64,000 bases of DNA from Oscillospiraceae bacterium (lineage in GTDB: Bacteria; Bacillota; Clostridia; Oscillospirales; Ruminococcaceae): assembly GCA_025757985.1 (NCBI GenBank), contig CP107210.1:2790001-2854000 (forward strand). Reading direction: 5' to 3'. The first letter of the stretch is position 1; each line of letters starts with the position of its first letter. Positions 42,028-51,688 of the stretch are shown here, piece after piece. The notes under the pieces were generated by a model that saw only the letters and a list, made by a program, of their open reading frames with translations, was not told the origin of the DNA and ran no database searches. Made by a program: the position numbers and the translations under genes.

Positions 42028-43689
42028 TTACAGCTTGAAGCTGTCCTTCAGTGTGACGATGCGGTTGTAGACGCCCTCGTGCTTGCTGTCCGGCGTAAAG
42101 TAGCCGTTGCGCACGAACTGGAAGCGGTCGCCGGGCTTGGCGTCCTTCAGGCTCTCCTCCAGCTTGGCACCCTGCAGCACCTTGACGCTGTCGGGGTTCA
42201 GATAATCCTTGAAGTCGGCATCATCGGGGATGCCGTTCATGTTGGCCTCGGTGAACAGCTTATCATACAGCTCGGCTTCAGCCTCGATGCAGTGGGCGCA
42301 ACTGACCCAGTGGATCGTGCCGCGCACCTTGCGGCCGTCGGCGGGGTTGCCGTTGCGGGTCTCAAGGTCGGCCTCGGCGTGGATGGCCACGACCTTGCCG
42401 TTCTCGTCCTTGTCCACGCCGGTGCAGCGGACAAGGTACGCACCCATCAGGCGGACCTCGCTGCCCAGCGTCAGGCGCTTGAACTTCGGCGGCGGTACCT
42501 CAAAGAAGTCGCTGTTCTCGATCCACAGCTCCTTGGTAAAGGCCACGGGGCGGGTGGTGGTATCGTTCGCATCGCGGTTCGGGTTGTTGGGCAGGTCAAA
42601 ATACTCGCACTGGTCGGCGGGGTAGTTGTCGATGATGAGCTTGACAGGCTCCAGCACGGCCACACGGCGCTGGGCGTTCAGCTCCAGCTCGGCGCGCAGC
42701 ACGGCCTCCAGCTGGCGCATATCCACAAGGTTATCCGCCTTGGAGATGCCGGCGTCCTTAACGAACTTGAAGATGCTCGTCGGCGTGTAGCCGCGGCGGC
42801 GCAGACCGGACAGGGTCGGCATACGGGGGTCATCCCAGCCGTCCACGATGTTCTTCTCGACCAGCTCGCGCAGGTAGCGCTTGCTCATGACGGTGTTCGT
42901 CACATTCAGGCGGGCAAACTCGCGCTGCTTGGGAAACTCTTTGCCGAACAGGTTCGTGATGACCCAGTCGTACAGCGGGCGGTGGTTCTCAAACTCAAGG
43001 CTGCACAGGCTGAAGGTGATGCCCTCGATGGCGTCCTGAATGGGGTGCGCAAAGTCGTACATCGGGTAGATGCACCACTTGTCGCCCTGACGGTGATGCT
43101 CGACATGCTTGATGCGGTAGATAGTCGGGTCGCGCATGTTCATGTTCGAGCTGGCAAGGTCGATCTTGGCGCGCAGCGTTTTTTCGCCGTCCGCAAACTC
43201 ACCAGCGCGCATACGGCGGAACAGGTCGAGGTTTTCCTCGGGCGTGCGGTCGCGGTAGGGGCTGGGGCGGCTGGGCTTGCCGGCGTCGTTGCCGCGGTAC
43301 TCCTGCATCTGCTCGCGGGTCAGGTCATCGACATAGGCCTTGCCCTCTTTGATGAGCTGCTCGGCGTACTCATAGCAGCGCTCAAAATAATCGCTGCCGT
43401 AGAAAATGCCGCCGTTCGGCTCGGCACCCAGCCACTTCAGGTCCTGCAGGATGCTCTGCACATACTCGTCACCCTCGCGGGCGGGGTTCGTGTCGTCAAA
43501 CCGCAGGTTGAACAGGCCGTCGTAGTGCTTGGCGATCGTGTAGTTGATGAAGATCGCCTTGGCGGAGCCGATATGCAGGTAGCCGTTCGGCTCCGGCGGG
43601 AAACGGGTATGCACAACATCGACCTTGCCCTCGGCGAGGTCGGCGTCGATAATATCCGTCAAAAAGTTGGAAAATTTCTCTTCTGCCAT
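42028..43689 (-). CDS. glnS: Glutaminyl-tRNA synthetase
   Basis: The 553-residue class I synthetase has TRFPPEPNGYLHIGSAKAIF with the HIGH-type motif HIGS at residues 39-42, NLRFDDTNPAREGDEYVQSI, and the KMSKR-type VMSKRYL near residue 265. The C-terminal anticodon-binding beta-barrels follow (VKLIIDNYP and GSEVRLMGAYLVRC). The length equals E. coli GlnS. Many Firmicutes lack GlnS and use the GatCAB route, so its presence shows direct Gln-tRNA charging. It is monocistronic. Confidence 0.96.
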   Translation of the reverse strand: MAEEKFSNFLTDIIDADLAEGKVDVVHTRFPPEPNGYLHIGSAKAIFINYTIAKHYDGLFNLRFDDTNPAREGDEYVQSILQDLKWLGAEPNGGIFYGSDYFERCYEYAEQLIKEGKAYVDDLTREQMQEYRGNDAGKPSRPSPYRDRTPEENLDLFRRMRAGEFADGEKTLRAKIDLASSNMNMRDPTIYRIKHVEHHRQGDKWCIYPMYDFAHPIQDAIEGITFSLCSLEFENHRPLYDWVITNLFGKEFPKQREFARLNVTNTVMSKRYLRELVEKNIVDGWDDPRMPTLSGLRRRGYTPTSIFKFVKDAGISKADNLVDMRQLEAVLRAELELNAQRRVAVLEPVKLIIDNYPADQCEYFDLPNNPNRDANDTTTRPVAFTKELWIENSDFFEVPPPKFKRLTLGSEVRLMGAYLVRCTGVDKDENGKVVAIHAEADLETRNGNPADGRKVRGTIHWVSCAHCIEAEAELYDKLFTEANMNGIPDDADFKDYLNPDSVKVLQGAKLEESLKDAKPGDRFQFVRNGYFTPDSKHEGVYNRIVTLKDSFKL

Positions 43690-43751
43690 GATTACACCCC
43701 AAAAATTGTAAGCGACCCCCGCAGACGGCGGCGCTTTTTATTTATTTTCCT

Positions 43752-43780
43752 ATTATACAATGCCGTTTCCTATTTAGCAA
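43752..43780 (-). promoter_or_regulatory. Promoter for glnS
   Basis: On the minus strand TTGCTA (43780-43775) and TATAAT (43757-43752) are 17 bases apart, about 60 bases upstream of the start. Confidence 0.8.
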
Positions 43781-43824
43781 GAGCCAAAAACTTGCTCTCA
43801 CCTACTGTTATTTATAAAAGCTTT

Positions 43825-43834
43825 GTGCTATAAT
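43825..43834 (+). promoter_or_regulatory. Extended -10 promoter for the SGNH hydrolase operon
   Basis: TGTGCTATAAT has a consensus -10 at 43829-43834 with an upstream TG. The -35 is poor. It is the only promoter-like sequence before the genes from 43907 through 47930. Confidence 0.55.
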
Positions 43835-43906
43835 CAATACTGATTTACAATGCCTAGGGGACTGCTGTCCCTACTACAAGCCTTAGCCACGAAAGGGGGC
43901 ATCCCT

Positions 43907-45052
43907 ATGCCGACCCCGAATGACCGCGGACCGCGCCGTCCGCGCACGAATACAAGCTATCACATGGAAGGGGACTGGGCCGTCCCCGACCGGGAGCAGG
44001 CAGCGCCGCCACCGCAGCGCCGCACCCCCACGCAGGAGCAGCGCCGGGCCGCCGCCCGCAGCCGCAGAGAGCTGCGCCGCAGACGCCGCCGCCTTGCCTT
44101 TGCGGGGACGGTGTGCGGTATCCTTGTGCTGTCCGGTGTCATCACGGCGGTGCTGCCCAAGAGCGCCAAGGGGGAGCCGGAGACCCCCGCCGCCACGGCG
44201 GAGCCGAGCAGCACCCGGCTGGTGGCCCCCGTGCCCTACGGCGGCGCAGGGGAGAGCAGCGCCGCTGCCCCGGCATTGAACTGGGGTACCGTAGGCCCGC
44301 AGCGCCAGACGGCGGACGGCGGCTACACCTACACGGCGCTGCCGCAAAAGCCGGCCGCCCTGCCGGAGTTTGGCCGGGTGGATACCAGCTGGTTTGCGGA
44401 CGCTGCATTTTTGGGCGATTCGCTGACAGCGGGCTTCTGCGTCAATGAGTACAATATTGATGTGGGCGGCGCGCTCGTCTGCGGGTATGAGGGCATCAGC
44501 CCCAACACCATCGTCAACCGCACGACCGTCTCAAGCCCCGACCGCGGCGAGGAGGTCCCGCTGGATGTGCTGACTGCCGCCCAGCCCGCCAAGCTGTATA
44601 TCCTAATCGGCACAAACGCGCTGGTCCAGCCCGGCAATGATGACAGCTTTCTGGCCTACTACGGCAAAATGCTGGACGAGCTGCGCACGGCGCTGCCCAA
44701 CACGGCATTCTATGTGCAGTCGGTCCTGCCCGCCACGCAGGAGAAGATCGGCGATACGCTGCCCGGCCTTGCGCCTGACCGGCTGGCGGTCATCAACGCG
44801 GCCATCCAGCAGCTCTGTGCCGAGCGCGGCTGCTATTACCTTGACCTGAACGCCGAGTTTGCCGATGCTGCAGGCTGCCTGATGACAGACTTTGCCCAGC
44901 CTGACGGCGTACACCTTACAGTGTCGGGCTACAGCCGGTGGGTCAGCTACCTCTGCACCCATCTGCCCTACAGCAAAAACAATCCCTATCAGGCCGGCAG
45001 CACCTACTATCTGAGCGAGGATATGAAAAACCTGCTGGCGGACATCCCGTAA
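43907..45052 (+). CDS. Membrane-anchored SGNH/GDSL hydrolase
   Basis: The start at 43907 has AAAGGGGG upstream. Of 381 residues, 1-62 are cytosolic and very rich in Arg, 63-84 a single membrane helix, 85-150 a low-complexity linker and about 155-381 an SGNH esterase domain outside the cell. Catalytic blocks are FLGDSLTAG (Ser172), LIGTNAL (Asn block) and DGVHLT (Asp333, His336). Such enzymes remove or transfer acyl groups on glycans or peptidoglycan. It precedes an XpaC-like gene and a glycan exporter, so a wall-polymer target is a fair inference. Confidence 0.85.
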   Translation: MPTPNDRGPRRPRTNTSYHMEGDWAVPDREQAAPPPQRRTPTQEQRRAAARSRRELRRRRRRLAFAGTVCGILVLSGVITAVLPKSAKGEPETPAATAEPSSTRLVAPVPYGGAGESSAAAPALNWGTVGPQRQTADGGYTYTALPQKPAALPEFGRVDTSWFADAAFLGDSLTAGFCVNEYNIDVGGALVCGYEGISPNTIVNRTTVSSPDRGEEVPLDVLTAAQPAKLYILIGTNALVQPGNDDSFLAYYGKMLDELRTALPNTAFYVQSVLPATQEKIGDTLPGLAPDRLAVINAAIQQLCAERGCYYLDLNAEFADAAGCLMTDFAQPDGVHLTVSGYSRWVSYLCTHLPYSKNNPYQAGSTYYLSEDMKNLLADIP

Positions 45053-45086
45053 TGCACAGGCGATAGGATCGCCGAAGGAGCCATTC

Positions 45087-46355
45087 ATGCCCAACCAAAA
45101 CGAACGACCCAAGTACACGGACCCGGATCACCCCTACTCCGGCAGCGGCCCGCGCTACCAGAACAACTACAACCGCAGCGAATACCACGCCGGGGACGGC
45201 CCGTTCCAGTTCCCGTGGTGGGCCATTGTCATCGGCTTTGTGGTATGGTGGCCGCTGGGATTCATCTTCATCGGACTGAATAGCGCCATGAAGAACGGCA
45301 AGCTCGGCGGCTTTGAGGAAAAGGCCCGGGTGCGCACACAGAGCTTTGGCCGTGTCAACACAACACCGGTCTATGATGCCGAGGTGCGCCCCCTCAACGA
45401 CAGCGCGCTGCGCCGCAGCGCCGACCCCGGCGCGCAGCCGGCCGCCAAAAGGCTGAAGGGCGCGGCGCTGGCCACCGGCCTGACGGTGGCGGGCGTGCTG
45501 CTGCTTATCTGCGCGCTGGCGGCGCTGCCCGATGCCATCTACTGGCTGCCCGAGGCCCTGACGGAGGGCGGCAGCTATTGGACCTGGCTGGTCGAGGATT
45601 CGATGCCGATGCTGATGTCGCTGACCGGCGGCATCGGCTGCCTGTTCGGCGGCTGGCACATCCGCACCTCCCGCCGGATGCGCCGCAAGATCGACAAGAT
45701 CGTCGGCGATGCAAAGTATATGTACATTCAGGACATTGCCGATGCACTGCCCTGCAGCTATGACAAGTGCTGCAAGCATCTGGAAAACTGCATTGACGAG
45801 GGGCTGTTCGGCCCCGATGCCTATCTGGACATGCGCTGCAAATGTCTGGTGGTCAGCCAGCGCCCGCCCGAGCCGACGCCCGCCCCCGCCCCGAAGCCCG
45901 AAAAGCAGCCTGAAAAGCAGACCGATATGCCCGAGCGGGACCAGTACAAGAAGATATTGGACGAGCTGCGCCGGGTCAACGATGCCATCCCCGATGAGGA
46001 GATGAGCGACAAGATCAGCCGGCTGGAAGCGGTCTCGGCCAAAATTTTTGAGCAGGCCAAGTCCGACCCCGACAAGCTGCCCCAGATGCGCAAGTTCATG
46101 GATTACTACCTGCCCACCTCGCTCAAGTTGTTGAACACCTACGCCGAGCTGGATAATCAGGGCGTGGAAGGGGAGAACATTTCGGAGTCAAAGCGCCGCA
46201 TTGAGCAGACGATGGACACGCTGGTCAAGGCGTTTGAGAACCAGCTTGACCGCCTGTTTGCCAGCGATGCGCTGGATGTCAGCACCGACATTGATGTCAT
46301 GCAGAACATGCTGCGCGCCGACGGCCTGACGGACGATACCCCGTTTAAGTTGTAA
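45087..46355 (+). CDS. XpaC-like membrane protein
   Basis: The 422-residue protein has a polar N-terminus, hydrophobic segments at about 43-63, 128-150 and 172-192, then a cytosolic helical half rich in charges. The C-terminal half (KKILDELRRVNDAIPDEEMS, YLPTSLKLLNTYAELDNQGV) matches the XpaC family (5-bromo-4-chloroindolyl phosphate hydrolysis), whose role is unknown. The middle part (MYIQDIADALPCSYDKCCKH) resembles a winged-helix-like insert. It lies 34 bases after the SGNH gene and 21 before the exporter. Confidence 0.75.
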   Translation: MPNQNERPKYTDPDHPYSGSGPRYQNNYNRSEYHAGDGPFQFPWWAIVIGFVVWWPLGFIFIGLNSAMKNGKLGGFEEKARVRTQSFGRVNTTPVYDAEVRPLNDSALRRSADPGAQPAAKRLKGAALATGLTVAGVLLLICALAALPDAIYWLPEALTEGGSYWTWLVEDSMPMLMSLTGGIGCLFGGWHIRTSRRMRRKIDKIVGDAKYMYIQDIADALPCSYDKCCKHLENCIDEGLFGPDAYLDMRCKCLVVSQRPPEPTPAPAPKPEKQPEKQTDMPERDQYKKILDELRRVNDAIPDEEMSDKISRLEAVSAKIFEQAKSDPDKLPQMRKFMDYYLPTSLKLLNTYAELDNQGVEGENISESKRRIEQTMDTLVKAFENQLDRLFASDALDVSTDIDVMQNMLRADGLTDDTPFKL

Positions 46356-46376
46356 TGTTAAGGAGCCAATTACCCC

Positions 46377-47177
46377 ATGTCGAAATCCACCCAGGGTCAG
46401 CTGCATAACAGCTGGCACAATTTCTCGAAATACCGCCCGCTGATCCGCGAGCTGGTGACCCGTGACCTCAAGGTCAAATACCGCCGCAGCGTGCTGGGCT
46501 ATGTGTGGAGCATCCTAAACCCGCTGCTTATGATGCTGCTGCAGACGCTTGTGTTCTCCTATATGTTCCGGTTCGACATCCCGAACTTCCCGCTGTACCT
46601 GATCTGCGGCAATACCCTGTTCAACTTTTTTAACGAAAGCACCAACATGGGCATGGGCAGCGTGCTGGGCAATGCGTCCCTGATCAAAAAGGTGTACATT
46701 CCCAAATTCATCTTCCCCATCAGCCGCGTCATGTCCAGCTTTGTCAACCTGCTGTTCAGCCTTGCGGCGATCGTGCTGGTCATGGTGATCACCCGCTCGC
46801 CGTTTTACTGGACGATCCTGCTCGTCTGGGCGCCGCTTTTGCTGCTGCTGGTGTTCTGCGCCGGCATGGCGGTGCTGCTCAGTGCGCTGGCGGTCTACTT
46901 CCGGGATCTGCAATACCTGTACGGCATCCTGACAATGGCATGGATGTACGCCACGCCGCTGTTTTACCCCATCTCGGCGCTGCCGCCGTTCATGGTGCCG
47001 GTCATCAAGCTCAACCCGCTGTACCATTATATCAACTGTATGCGGTGCCTCGTCATGTACGGCACGGTGCCCGGCCCCAACACATGGTTTGCCTGCATCG
47101 GCAGTGCGCTCGTCATGATGGGCGTGGGGCTTGCGGCCTTCCGCAAGCTGCAGCGCAATTTTATTCTGTATCTGTAA
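46377..47177 (+). CDS. ABC-2 type glycan exporter, membrane subunit (second Wzm-like)
   Basis: The 266-residue protein has six predicted helices and the Wzm/TagG N-terminal signature LIRELVTRDLKVKYRRSVLG + YVWSILNPLL. It ends with basic residues FRKLQRNFILYL. It resembles the permease at 7424-8281 only in pattern, so the two are independent exporters rather than recent duplicates. The ATPase gene follows after 12 bases. Confidence 0.92.
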   Translation: MSKSTQGQLHNSWHNFSKYRPLIRELVTRDLKVKYRRSVLGYVWSILNPLLMMLLQTLVFSYMFRFDIPNFPLYLICGNTLFNFFNESTNMGMGSVLGNASLIKKVYIPKFIFPISRVMSSFVNLLFSLAAIVLVMVITRSPFYWTILLVWAPLLLLLVFCAGMAVLLSALAVYFRDLQYLYGILTMAWMYATPLFYPISALPPFMVPVIKLNPLYHYINCMRCLVMYGTVPGPNTWFACIGSALVMMGVGLAAFRKLQRNFILYL

Positions 47178-47189
47178 GGAGTTTCCCCC

Positions 47190-47930
47190 ATGTCCATCAT
47201 TCAGGTGGAGGATGTCTCGATGCGCTTTAACCTTGCGCAGGAGAAAACCGAGACCCTCAAGGAATATGCCGTCAAGCTGATGAAGCATCAGCTCTTTTTC
47301 AATGAGTTTTATGCGCTGCAGAATGTCTCGTTCCGCGTGGAGCCGGGCGAGTCGGTGGCGCTTATCGGCCGCAACGGCAGCGGCAAAAGCACGATGCTCA
47401 AGCTGATTGCGGGCGTTATGTACCCCACGACCGGCTCGGTCACCGTCAACGGTGAGATCGCGCCGCTTATCGAGCTGGGCGCGGGCTTTGATCTGGACCT
47501 GACCGCGCGGGAAAATGTCTTTTTGAACGGCGCGGTGCTGGGCCATGACCGTGCCTATATGCAGGAGCATTTCAACAGCATCATCGACTTTGCCGAGCTG
47601 TGGGATTTTGTCGATGTGCCGGTCAAAAACTATTCCAGCGGCATGATCGCGCGCCTTGGCTTTGCCATTGCGACCGAGGTTAAGGCCGACATCCTTGTCT
47701 GTGATGAGATTTTGTCGGTCGGCGACTTTATGTTCCAGCACAAATGCCATGAGCGGATGGAGCAGATGCTCTCCGGCGGTACAACGCTGCTTTTTGTGAG
47801 CCACAGCATCGAGCAGGTCAAGCAGCTCTGCAAGCGCGCCATCTGGATCGACCGCGGCCGCATCCGCGGCGACGGCCCGGCGGCGGAGGTCTGCGACGCC
47901 TATGTGGAGGCGATGGAGCGGGGAGAATAA
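47190..47930 (+). CDS. ABC glycan exporter ATPase without glycan-binding domain (Wzt/TagH-like)
   Basis: The 246-residue protein has Walker A LIGRNGSGKST (residues 59-69), the Wzt-type signature KNYSSGMIARLGFA, Walker B ILVCDEILSVGD and the H-loop FVSHSIEQ. It ends soon after the ATPase domain, so it lacks the C-terminal glycan-recognition domain of the Wzt at 8295. Exporters of this type are thought to work without reading a terminal cap. It is probably co-transcribed with the permease and followed by a family A repeat. Confidence 0.93.
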   Translation: MSIIQVEDVSMRFNLAQEKTETLKEYAVKLMKHQLFFNEFYALQNVSFRVEPGESVALIGRNGSGKSTMLKLIAGVMYPTTGSVTVNGEIAPLIELGAGFDLDLTARENVFLNGAVLGHDRAYMQEHFNSIIDFAELWDFVDVPVKNYSSGMIARLGFAIATEVKADILVCDEILSVGDFMFQHKCHERMEQMLSGGTTLLFVSHSIEQVKQLCKRAIWIDRGRIRGDGPAAEVCDAYVEAMERGE

Positions 47931-47931
47931 A

Positions 47932-48068
47932 GGCTTCCCCCAAGGGGGAAGCTGTCCGCGAAGCGGACTGATGAGGGGCAAGCTTTCCGCGGCACCCATT
48001 ACAGGGCAATAACGATACACCCGCCCCTCATCCGGCCCTGCGGGCCACCTTCCCCCAAGGGGGAAGGC
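47932..48068. repeat. Family A palindromic repeat (complete)
   Basis: A near-complete copy: GGCTTCCCCCAAGGGGGAAG, CTGTCCGCGAAGCGGACTGA, TGAGGGGC..., CCCATTACAGGG, then GCCCCTCATCCGGCCCTGCG, GGCCACCTTCCCCCAAGGGG and GAAGGC. The two halves are inverted copies, so transcripts could fold into a long hairpin between the exporter and the membrane proteins. Confidence 0.8.
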
Positions 48069-48089
48069 AGAACTTTTAAAGGAGACCCC

Positions 48090-49874
48090 ATGCCAAAATC
48101 AAAACAAAACCTGACCCGGGAAATTCTGACCATCGCGCTGCTGCTGGCGGCGGTGGCCCTGAGTGAATACTGGTTCTTCCAGCTGTGGCGTCTGGACTGG
48201 CACGCACCGATGCTTTACGGCGGTGACGGCATCTACTGGGTCGGGCAGGTGCAGCGCAGCTATGGCGAGCTGACCGGCTCGCTCGGCTGGCCGTTCTATG
48301 AGGTCGCGGGCAAGTATAACCCGAACTACGACCTGATCTACGATATCTTTGTCTGGTTTGTCGGCCTGTTCACAAAGGACACTGGCACGGTGTTCAACCT
48401 CTATGTGCTGGTCATCCCCTTTGCCAACGCGCTGGCGGCCTATGCGGTGTTCCGGATGGTGGGGCTGCGGCGGTGGCTCAGCTTCGCGTTCGGCCTCACC
48501 TTCGGCATGACGCCCTATGTGCAGCAGCGGATGGCGGGCCATATGATGCTGGCCGCCTGCGAGTTCGTGCCGTTCTCGGTGCTGCTCTGCCTCTGGTGTG
48601 CCGAGGACCCCGCCTTCAACCGCCCGGGCAGGGGCTTTTTCAGGAACAAGCGCAACTGGCTGGCCCTGGCCATGGCGTGGGGCATTGCCAACAACGGCGC
48701 GGCCTACTACCCGTATTTCACCTGCTTTTTCCTCTGCGTCACGGCGCTTTGCCTGATGCTGCGGGAACGCAGCTGGCGCGTGGGCCTGCCCTGCCTTGTG
48801 ACGATCGCCGAGATCGTCGGCTGGATGATCCCCGACTTCTTCCCGATGGTGCTGGGCATCCTCAACGGGCAGGGCAGCACGCTGACCAACGGCGTCTACC
48901 GCAGCCCGGTCGGCGCGGACATCTACAGCCTGCGCATCAGCTCGCTGCTGCTCTCCCCCAACGGGTACGGCGTGCAGAAGCTTGCAAACTGGCTGGGGCG
49001 TTACTTCCGTATCCTGACCACTGATGAAGGCCCCATGTACAACGAGAATGCCTACGGCTACCTCGGCATTGTGGGTGTGCTGGGCTTTCTGGCGCTGCTT
49101 GTCCTGCTGCTGCGCAACTGGGACTGGCAGGCCGGCAAAACCGGGACGCCGCGCCTTGGCGACCGTCTTTGGCTGCTGAGCCGTCTGAATGTCATGGCGC
49201 TGCTGCTGGCGACCATTGCGGGCTTCGGCGGCATCATCGGCATCCTTGTGCGGTTCATCCGCGGCTATAACCGCATCAGCCCCTATATTGCGTTTTTTGC
49301 GCTGCTGGCCGTGGGCCTGACGGCGGAAAAGCTGCTGACGCAGTTTACTGGCCGCCGCCGCGGGGCGCTGCTGGCGGCAGCGGTGCTGCTGCTGGGCTAC
49401 GGCTATTGGGAGCAGCAGGGGCTTTTCACCCCGGATTACGAAAAGGTCCAGCAGATCTGGTATCAGGACGCTGCCTTTATGGCGGAGGTCGAGGACGCAG
49501 CGGGGGAGGGCGCGATGCTTTTTACGCTGCCGTATATGAAAAATTTTGAGAACGGCTCGCTCAACAATATGTGGGACTACACGCTGCTGCGCGGCCCGCT
49601 GCACAGCAGGACCCTCAAATTCACCTACGGTGCGGGCTACGGCACCCAAAATGATCTCTGGTACAAGGAGACCAGCGCGCTCGAGCCTGAGGCAATGGTT
49701 GCCGAGCTGCGCGCACAGGGCATGACCGGCATCTATCTGGATCTGGACGGCTATGCCGTGGAGGACCAGCAGGCCACGCTGGCGGGGCTGACCGCCGCCG
49801 CAGGCTGTGCGCCGGGCGATGTCATCACAAGTGAGAGCGGGATGCTCTGCTATATCCCGCTCGGGCAGGAGTGA
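48090..49874 (+). CDS. Polytopic GT-C-like membrane protein A
   Basis: The 594-residue protein has about 12 hydrophobic helices (first at about 13-33) and a C-terminal outer domain from about residue 445 (LFTLPYMKNFENGSLNNMWD, MTGIYLDLDGYAVEDQQATL). The first outer loop MLYGGDGIYWVGQVQRSYGE has the acidic residue expected of GT-C glycosyltransferases, and its layout recalls YfhO. I do not recognise a named family. It starts AAAGGAGACCCC-ATG after the repeat; protein B follows after 3 bases. Inferred role: adding sugars or other groups to an exported polymer outside the membrane. Confidence 0.72.
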   Translation: MPKSKQNLTREILTIALLLAAVALSEYWFFQLWRLDWHAPMLYGGDGIYWVGQVQRSYGELTGSLGWPFYEVAGKYNPNYDLIYDIFVWFVGLFTKDTGTVFNLYVLVIPFANALAAYAVFRMVGLRRWLSFAFGLTFGMTPYVQQRMAGHMMLAACEFVPFSVLLCLWCAEDPAFNRPGRGFFRNKRNWLALAMAWGIANNGAAYYPYFTCFFLCVTALCLMLRERSWRVGLPCLVTIAEIVGWMIPDFFPMVLGILNGQGSTLTNGVYRSPVGADIYSLRISSLLLSPNGYGVQKLANWLGRYFRILTTDEGPMYNENAYGYLGIVGVLGFLALLVLLLRNWDWQAGKTGTPRLGDRLWLLSRLNVMALLLATIAGFGGIIGILVRFIRGYNRISPYIAFFALLAVGLTAEKLLTQFTGRRRGALLAAAVLLLGYGYWEQQGLFTPDYEKVQQIWYQDAAFMAEVEDAAGEGAMLFTLPYMKNFENGSLNNMWDYTLLRGPLHSRTLKFTYGAGYGTQNDLWYKETSALEPEAMVAELRAQGMTGIYLDLDGYAVEDQQATLAGLTAAAGCAPGDVITSESGMLCYIPLGQE

Positions 49875-49877
49875 CGG

Positions 49878-51638
49878 ATGAAACTGCAAAAACTGACGGA
49901 AAAGCGATGGTTCTGGCCTGCCCTCTGCGCAGTGTCGGTTGTGTTCGGCTGGTGGTATCTCAGCATCACGACCTGCGCCCCGCTCGGCGGCGATGATGAG
50001 CTGATCAACCTGCAGAACTACTACTATATTACCCATACCTCCTTTGGGCAGAGTGTGCTGGATTACCTCGGCGATCTGTGGGTGCAGTTCACGCTGCAGA
50101 ACGGGCGGTTCCGGCCGTTCTCCTCGCCGCCGGTGCGCGGGCTGACAAGCTGGTTTCTGGGGGATCTGGTCGGCTACCGCCTGTACATTCTGGCGTGGAC
50201 CTACGCGGACATTGTACTGACCGCATGGCTGGTCGGCAAGGCGTCCCGCAGCAAAAAGCTGGGCATCGCCTGCCTTTGCCTGCTGCCGATGATGTTCAGC
50301 GTCTGGCAGGACTCTACGGGCAACAGTCTGTATTCTTACGGTGCGCTGGTGCAAAGCACGCTGCTGCCCGCCCTTGTGGCAGGGCTGGCCGTGCTGCGCT
50401 GGCAGGACACCGGGCACAAGCGTTGGGCCGTGCTGGCAGGGTACTGCGCCTTCCAGTGCTGTGCCACCTTTGAAATCGGCTTTACCTATATCGTGCCGAT
50501 CTTCGGCCTTGCGTGGCTGTACACCGATAAGGCGCGCGACGCGCTGCGGCTGACGGTGCCGGTGTTCCTGGGCGAGTGCGTGACGCTGGCCTTCAACATG
50601 GGGGCGCGGCTTGCCAACACGCTGCGGGCCGCAGGCATCCTTGCGGGTGATGTGCAGGGTATTGACGGCATATCGCCGAACTTTGACATTCCCGCGCTGC
50701 TGCGCACCTGGCTGATGCAGATGTCGGCGGGCTTCCCGCTCAACGCGATGCTGGCGGGCCGCGTCCGCCCGGGCAGCATCCATCCGGCGGATGTCCTCTG
50801 CGGCGTTATGGTCGCAGGGGCCGCCGTGGCCGCGCTGGCCGCACTGGATACGCTGCCGAACAAAAAGCAGAACCTTTTGCTGTTCCTTACCGGCTTTGCC
50901 ATGCTCTCCGCCCCGGCGCTGCTGATCGGACTTTCGCCCAAATACCAGCAGCCCGGTCAGGTGGACTGGCGGCACGGCTACATCCCCCAGACGGTCGAAA
51001 GCTACGGCGTCGGCCTGATGGCGCTGGCTGTGCTGGCCGCACTGCTGCGCTGGGCGCGCGGCAAGGCCTGGTGGCCGAAGCACCGCGCAGTGCTGTATGC
51101 TTTGCTGGCTGTCTGCATGGCGGGCTCGGTCGTCTGGCAGCGCGCCGCGACCCGCTCGGCCTATGAGGCGGGCGGCCGTGCCTACACGGTTTTTGGCGAG
51201 GGTGTCGCCGCCGGTCTGGCCGATGCCGCCGGTACCGACACGCCGGTCGTGACCGATTTCATGATCTGGGGCGGCCATCCCGTGGCGGAAAACGCCTTCT
51301 TCCTGCGGTATCACGATCAGGACGCCGATGCCCATGCGCTGCAGGTCTGGCGTACCGAGGATCACGCCGACGATGAGGAGGTCTACCGGCTGGGCTTTAC
51401 GCTGGGGCAGGACAAGCACTACGACATTGCGTGGTGCGGTCTGGGCTATGGCGCAAACCCCGATGCACTGACCGATGTGACGGTCTGCCTGCCCGCCGGT
51501 ACAGCGCAGTATGCCGTGCTGTACTACACAACAGCGGACGGCGAGCAGAAGCGCACCGAGGTCTACCCCGCCAAGGAAGCCACGCTGCTCACGCTTACCG
51601 GCGAGACGATCCTGGCCGACAGCATCCGGCTGGAATAA
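49878..51638 (+). CDS. Polytopic GT-C-like membrane protein B
   Basis: The 586-residue protein has about 11 helices in residues 15-430 and a beta-rich outer C-terminus (TDVTVCLPAGTAQYAVLYYT, KEATLLTLTGETILADSIRL). The first outer loop carries APLGGDDELINLQNYYYI, an acidic cluster in the GT-C catalytic position, then TLQNGRFRPFSSP. No named family is recognised. It is translated from ATG 3 bases after protein A (TGACGGATG), so the two are coupled. Confidence 0.72.
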   Translation: MKLQKLTEKRWFWPALCAVSVVFGWWYLSITTCAPLGGDDELINLQNYYYITHTSFGQSVLDYLGDLWVQFTLQNGRFRPFSSPPVRGLTSWFLGDLVGYRLYILAWTYADIVLTAWLVGKASRSKKLGIACLCLLPMMFSVWQDSTGNSLYSYGALVQSTLLPALVAGLAVLRWQDTGHKRWAVLAGYCAFQCCATFEIGFTYIVPIFGLAWLYTDKARDALRLTVPVFLGECVTLAFNMGARLANTLRAAGILAGDVQGIDGISPNFDIPALLRTWLMQMSAGFPLNAMLAGRVRPGSIHPADVLCGVMVAGAAVAALAALDTLPNKKQNLLLFLTGFAMLSAPALLIGLSPKYQQPGQVDWRHGYIPQTVESYGVGLMALAVLAALLRWARGKAWWPKHRAVLYALLAVCMAGSVVWQRAATRSAYEAGGRAYTVFGEGVAAGLADAAGTDTPVVTDFMIWGGHPVAENAFFLRYHDQDADAHALQVWRTEDHADDEEVYRLGFTLGQDKHYDIAWCGLGYGANPDALTDVTVCLPAGTAQYAVLYYTTADGEQKRTEVYPAKEATLLTLTGETILADSIRLE

Positions 51639-51688
51639 AGTGCAGCTTCTGGACATGCTGAATCCTAAAACGCAAGGAGGTTCTACCT

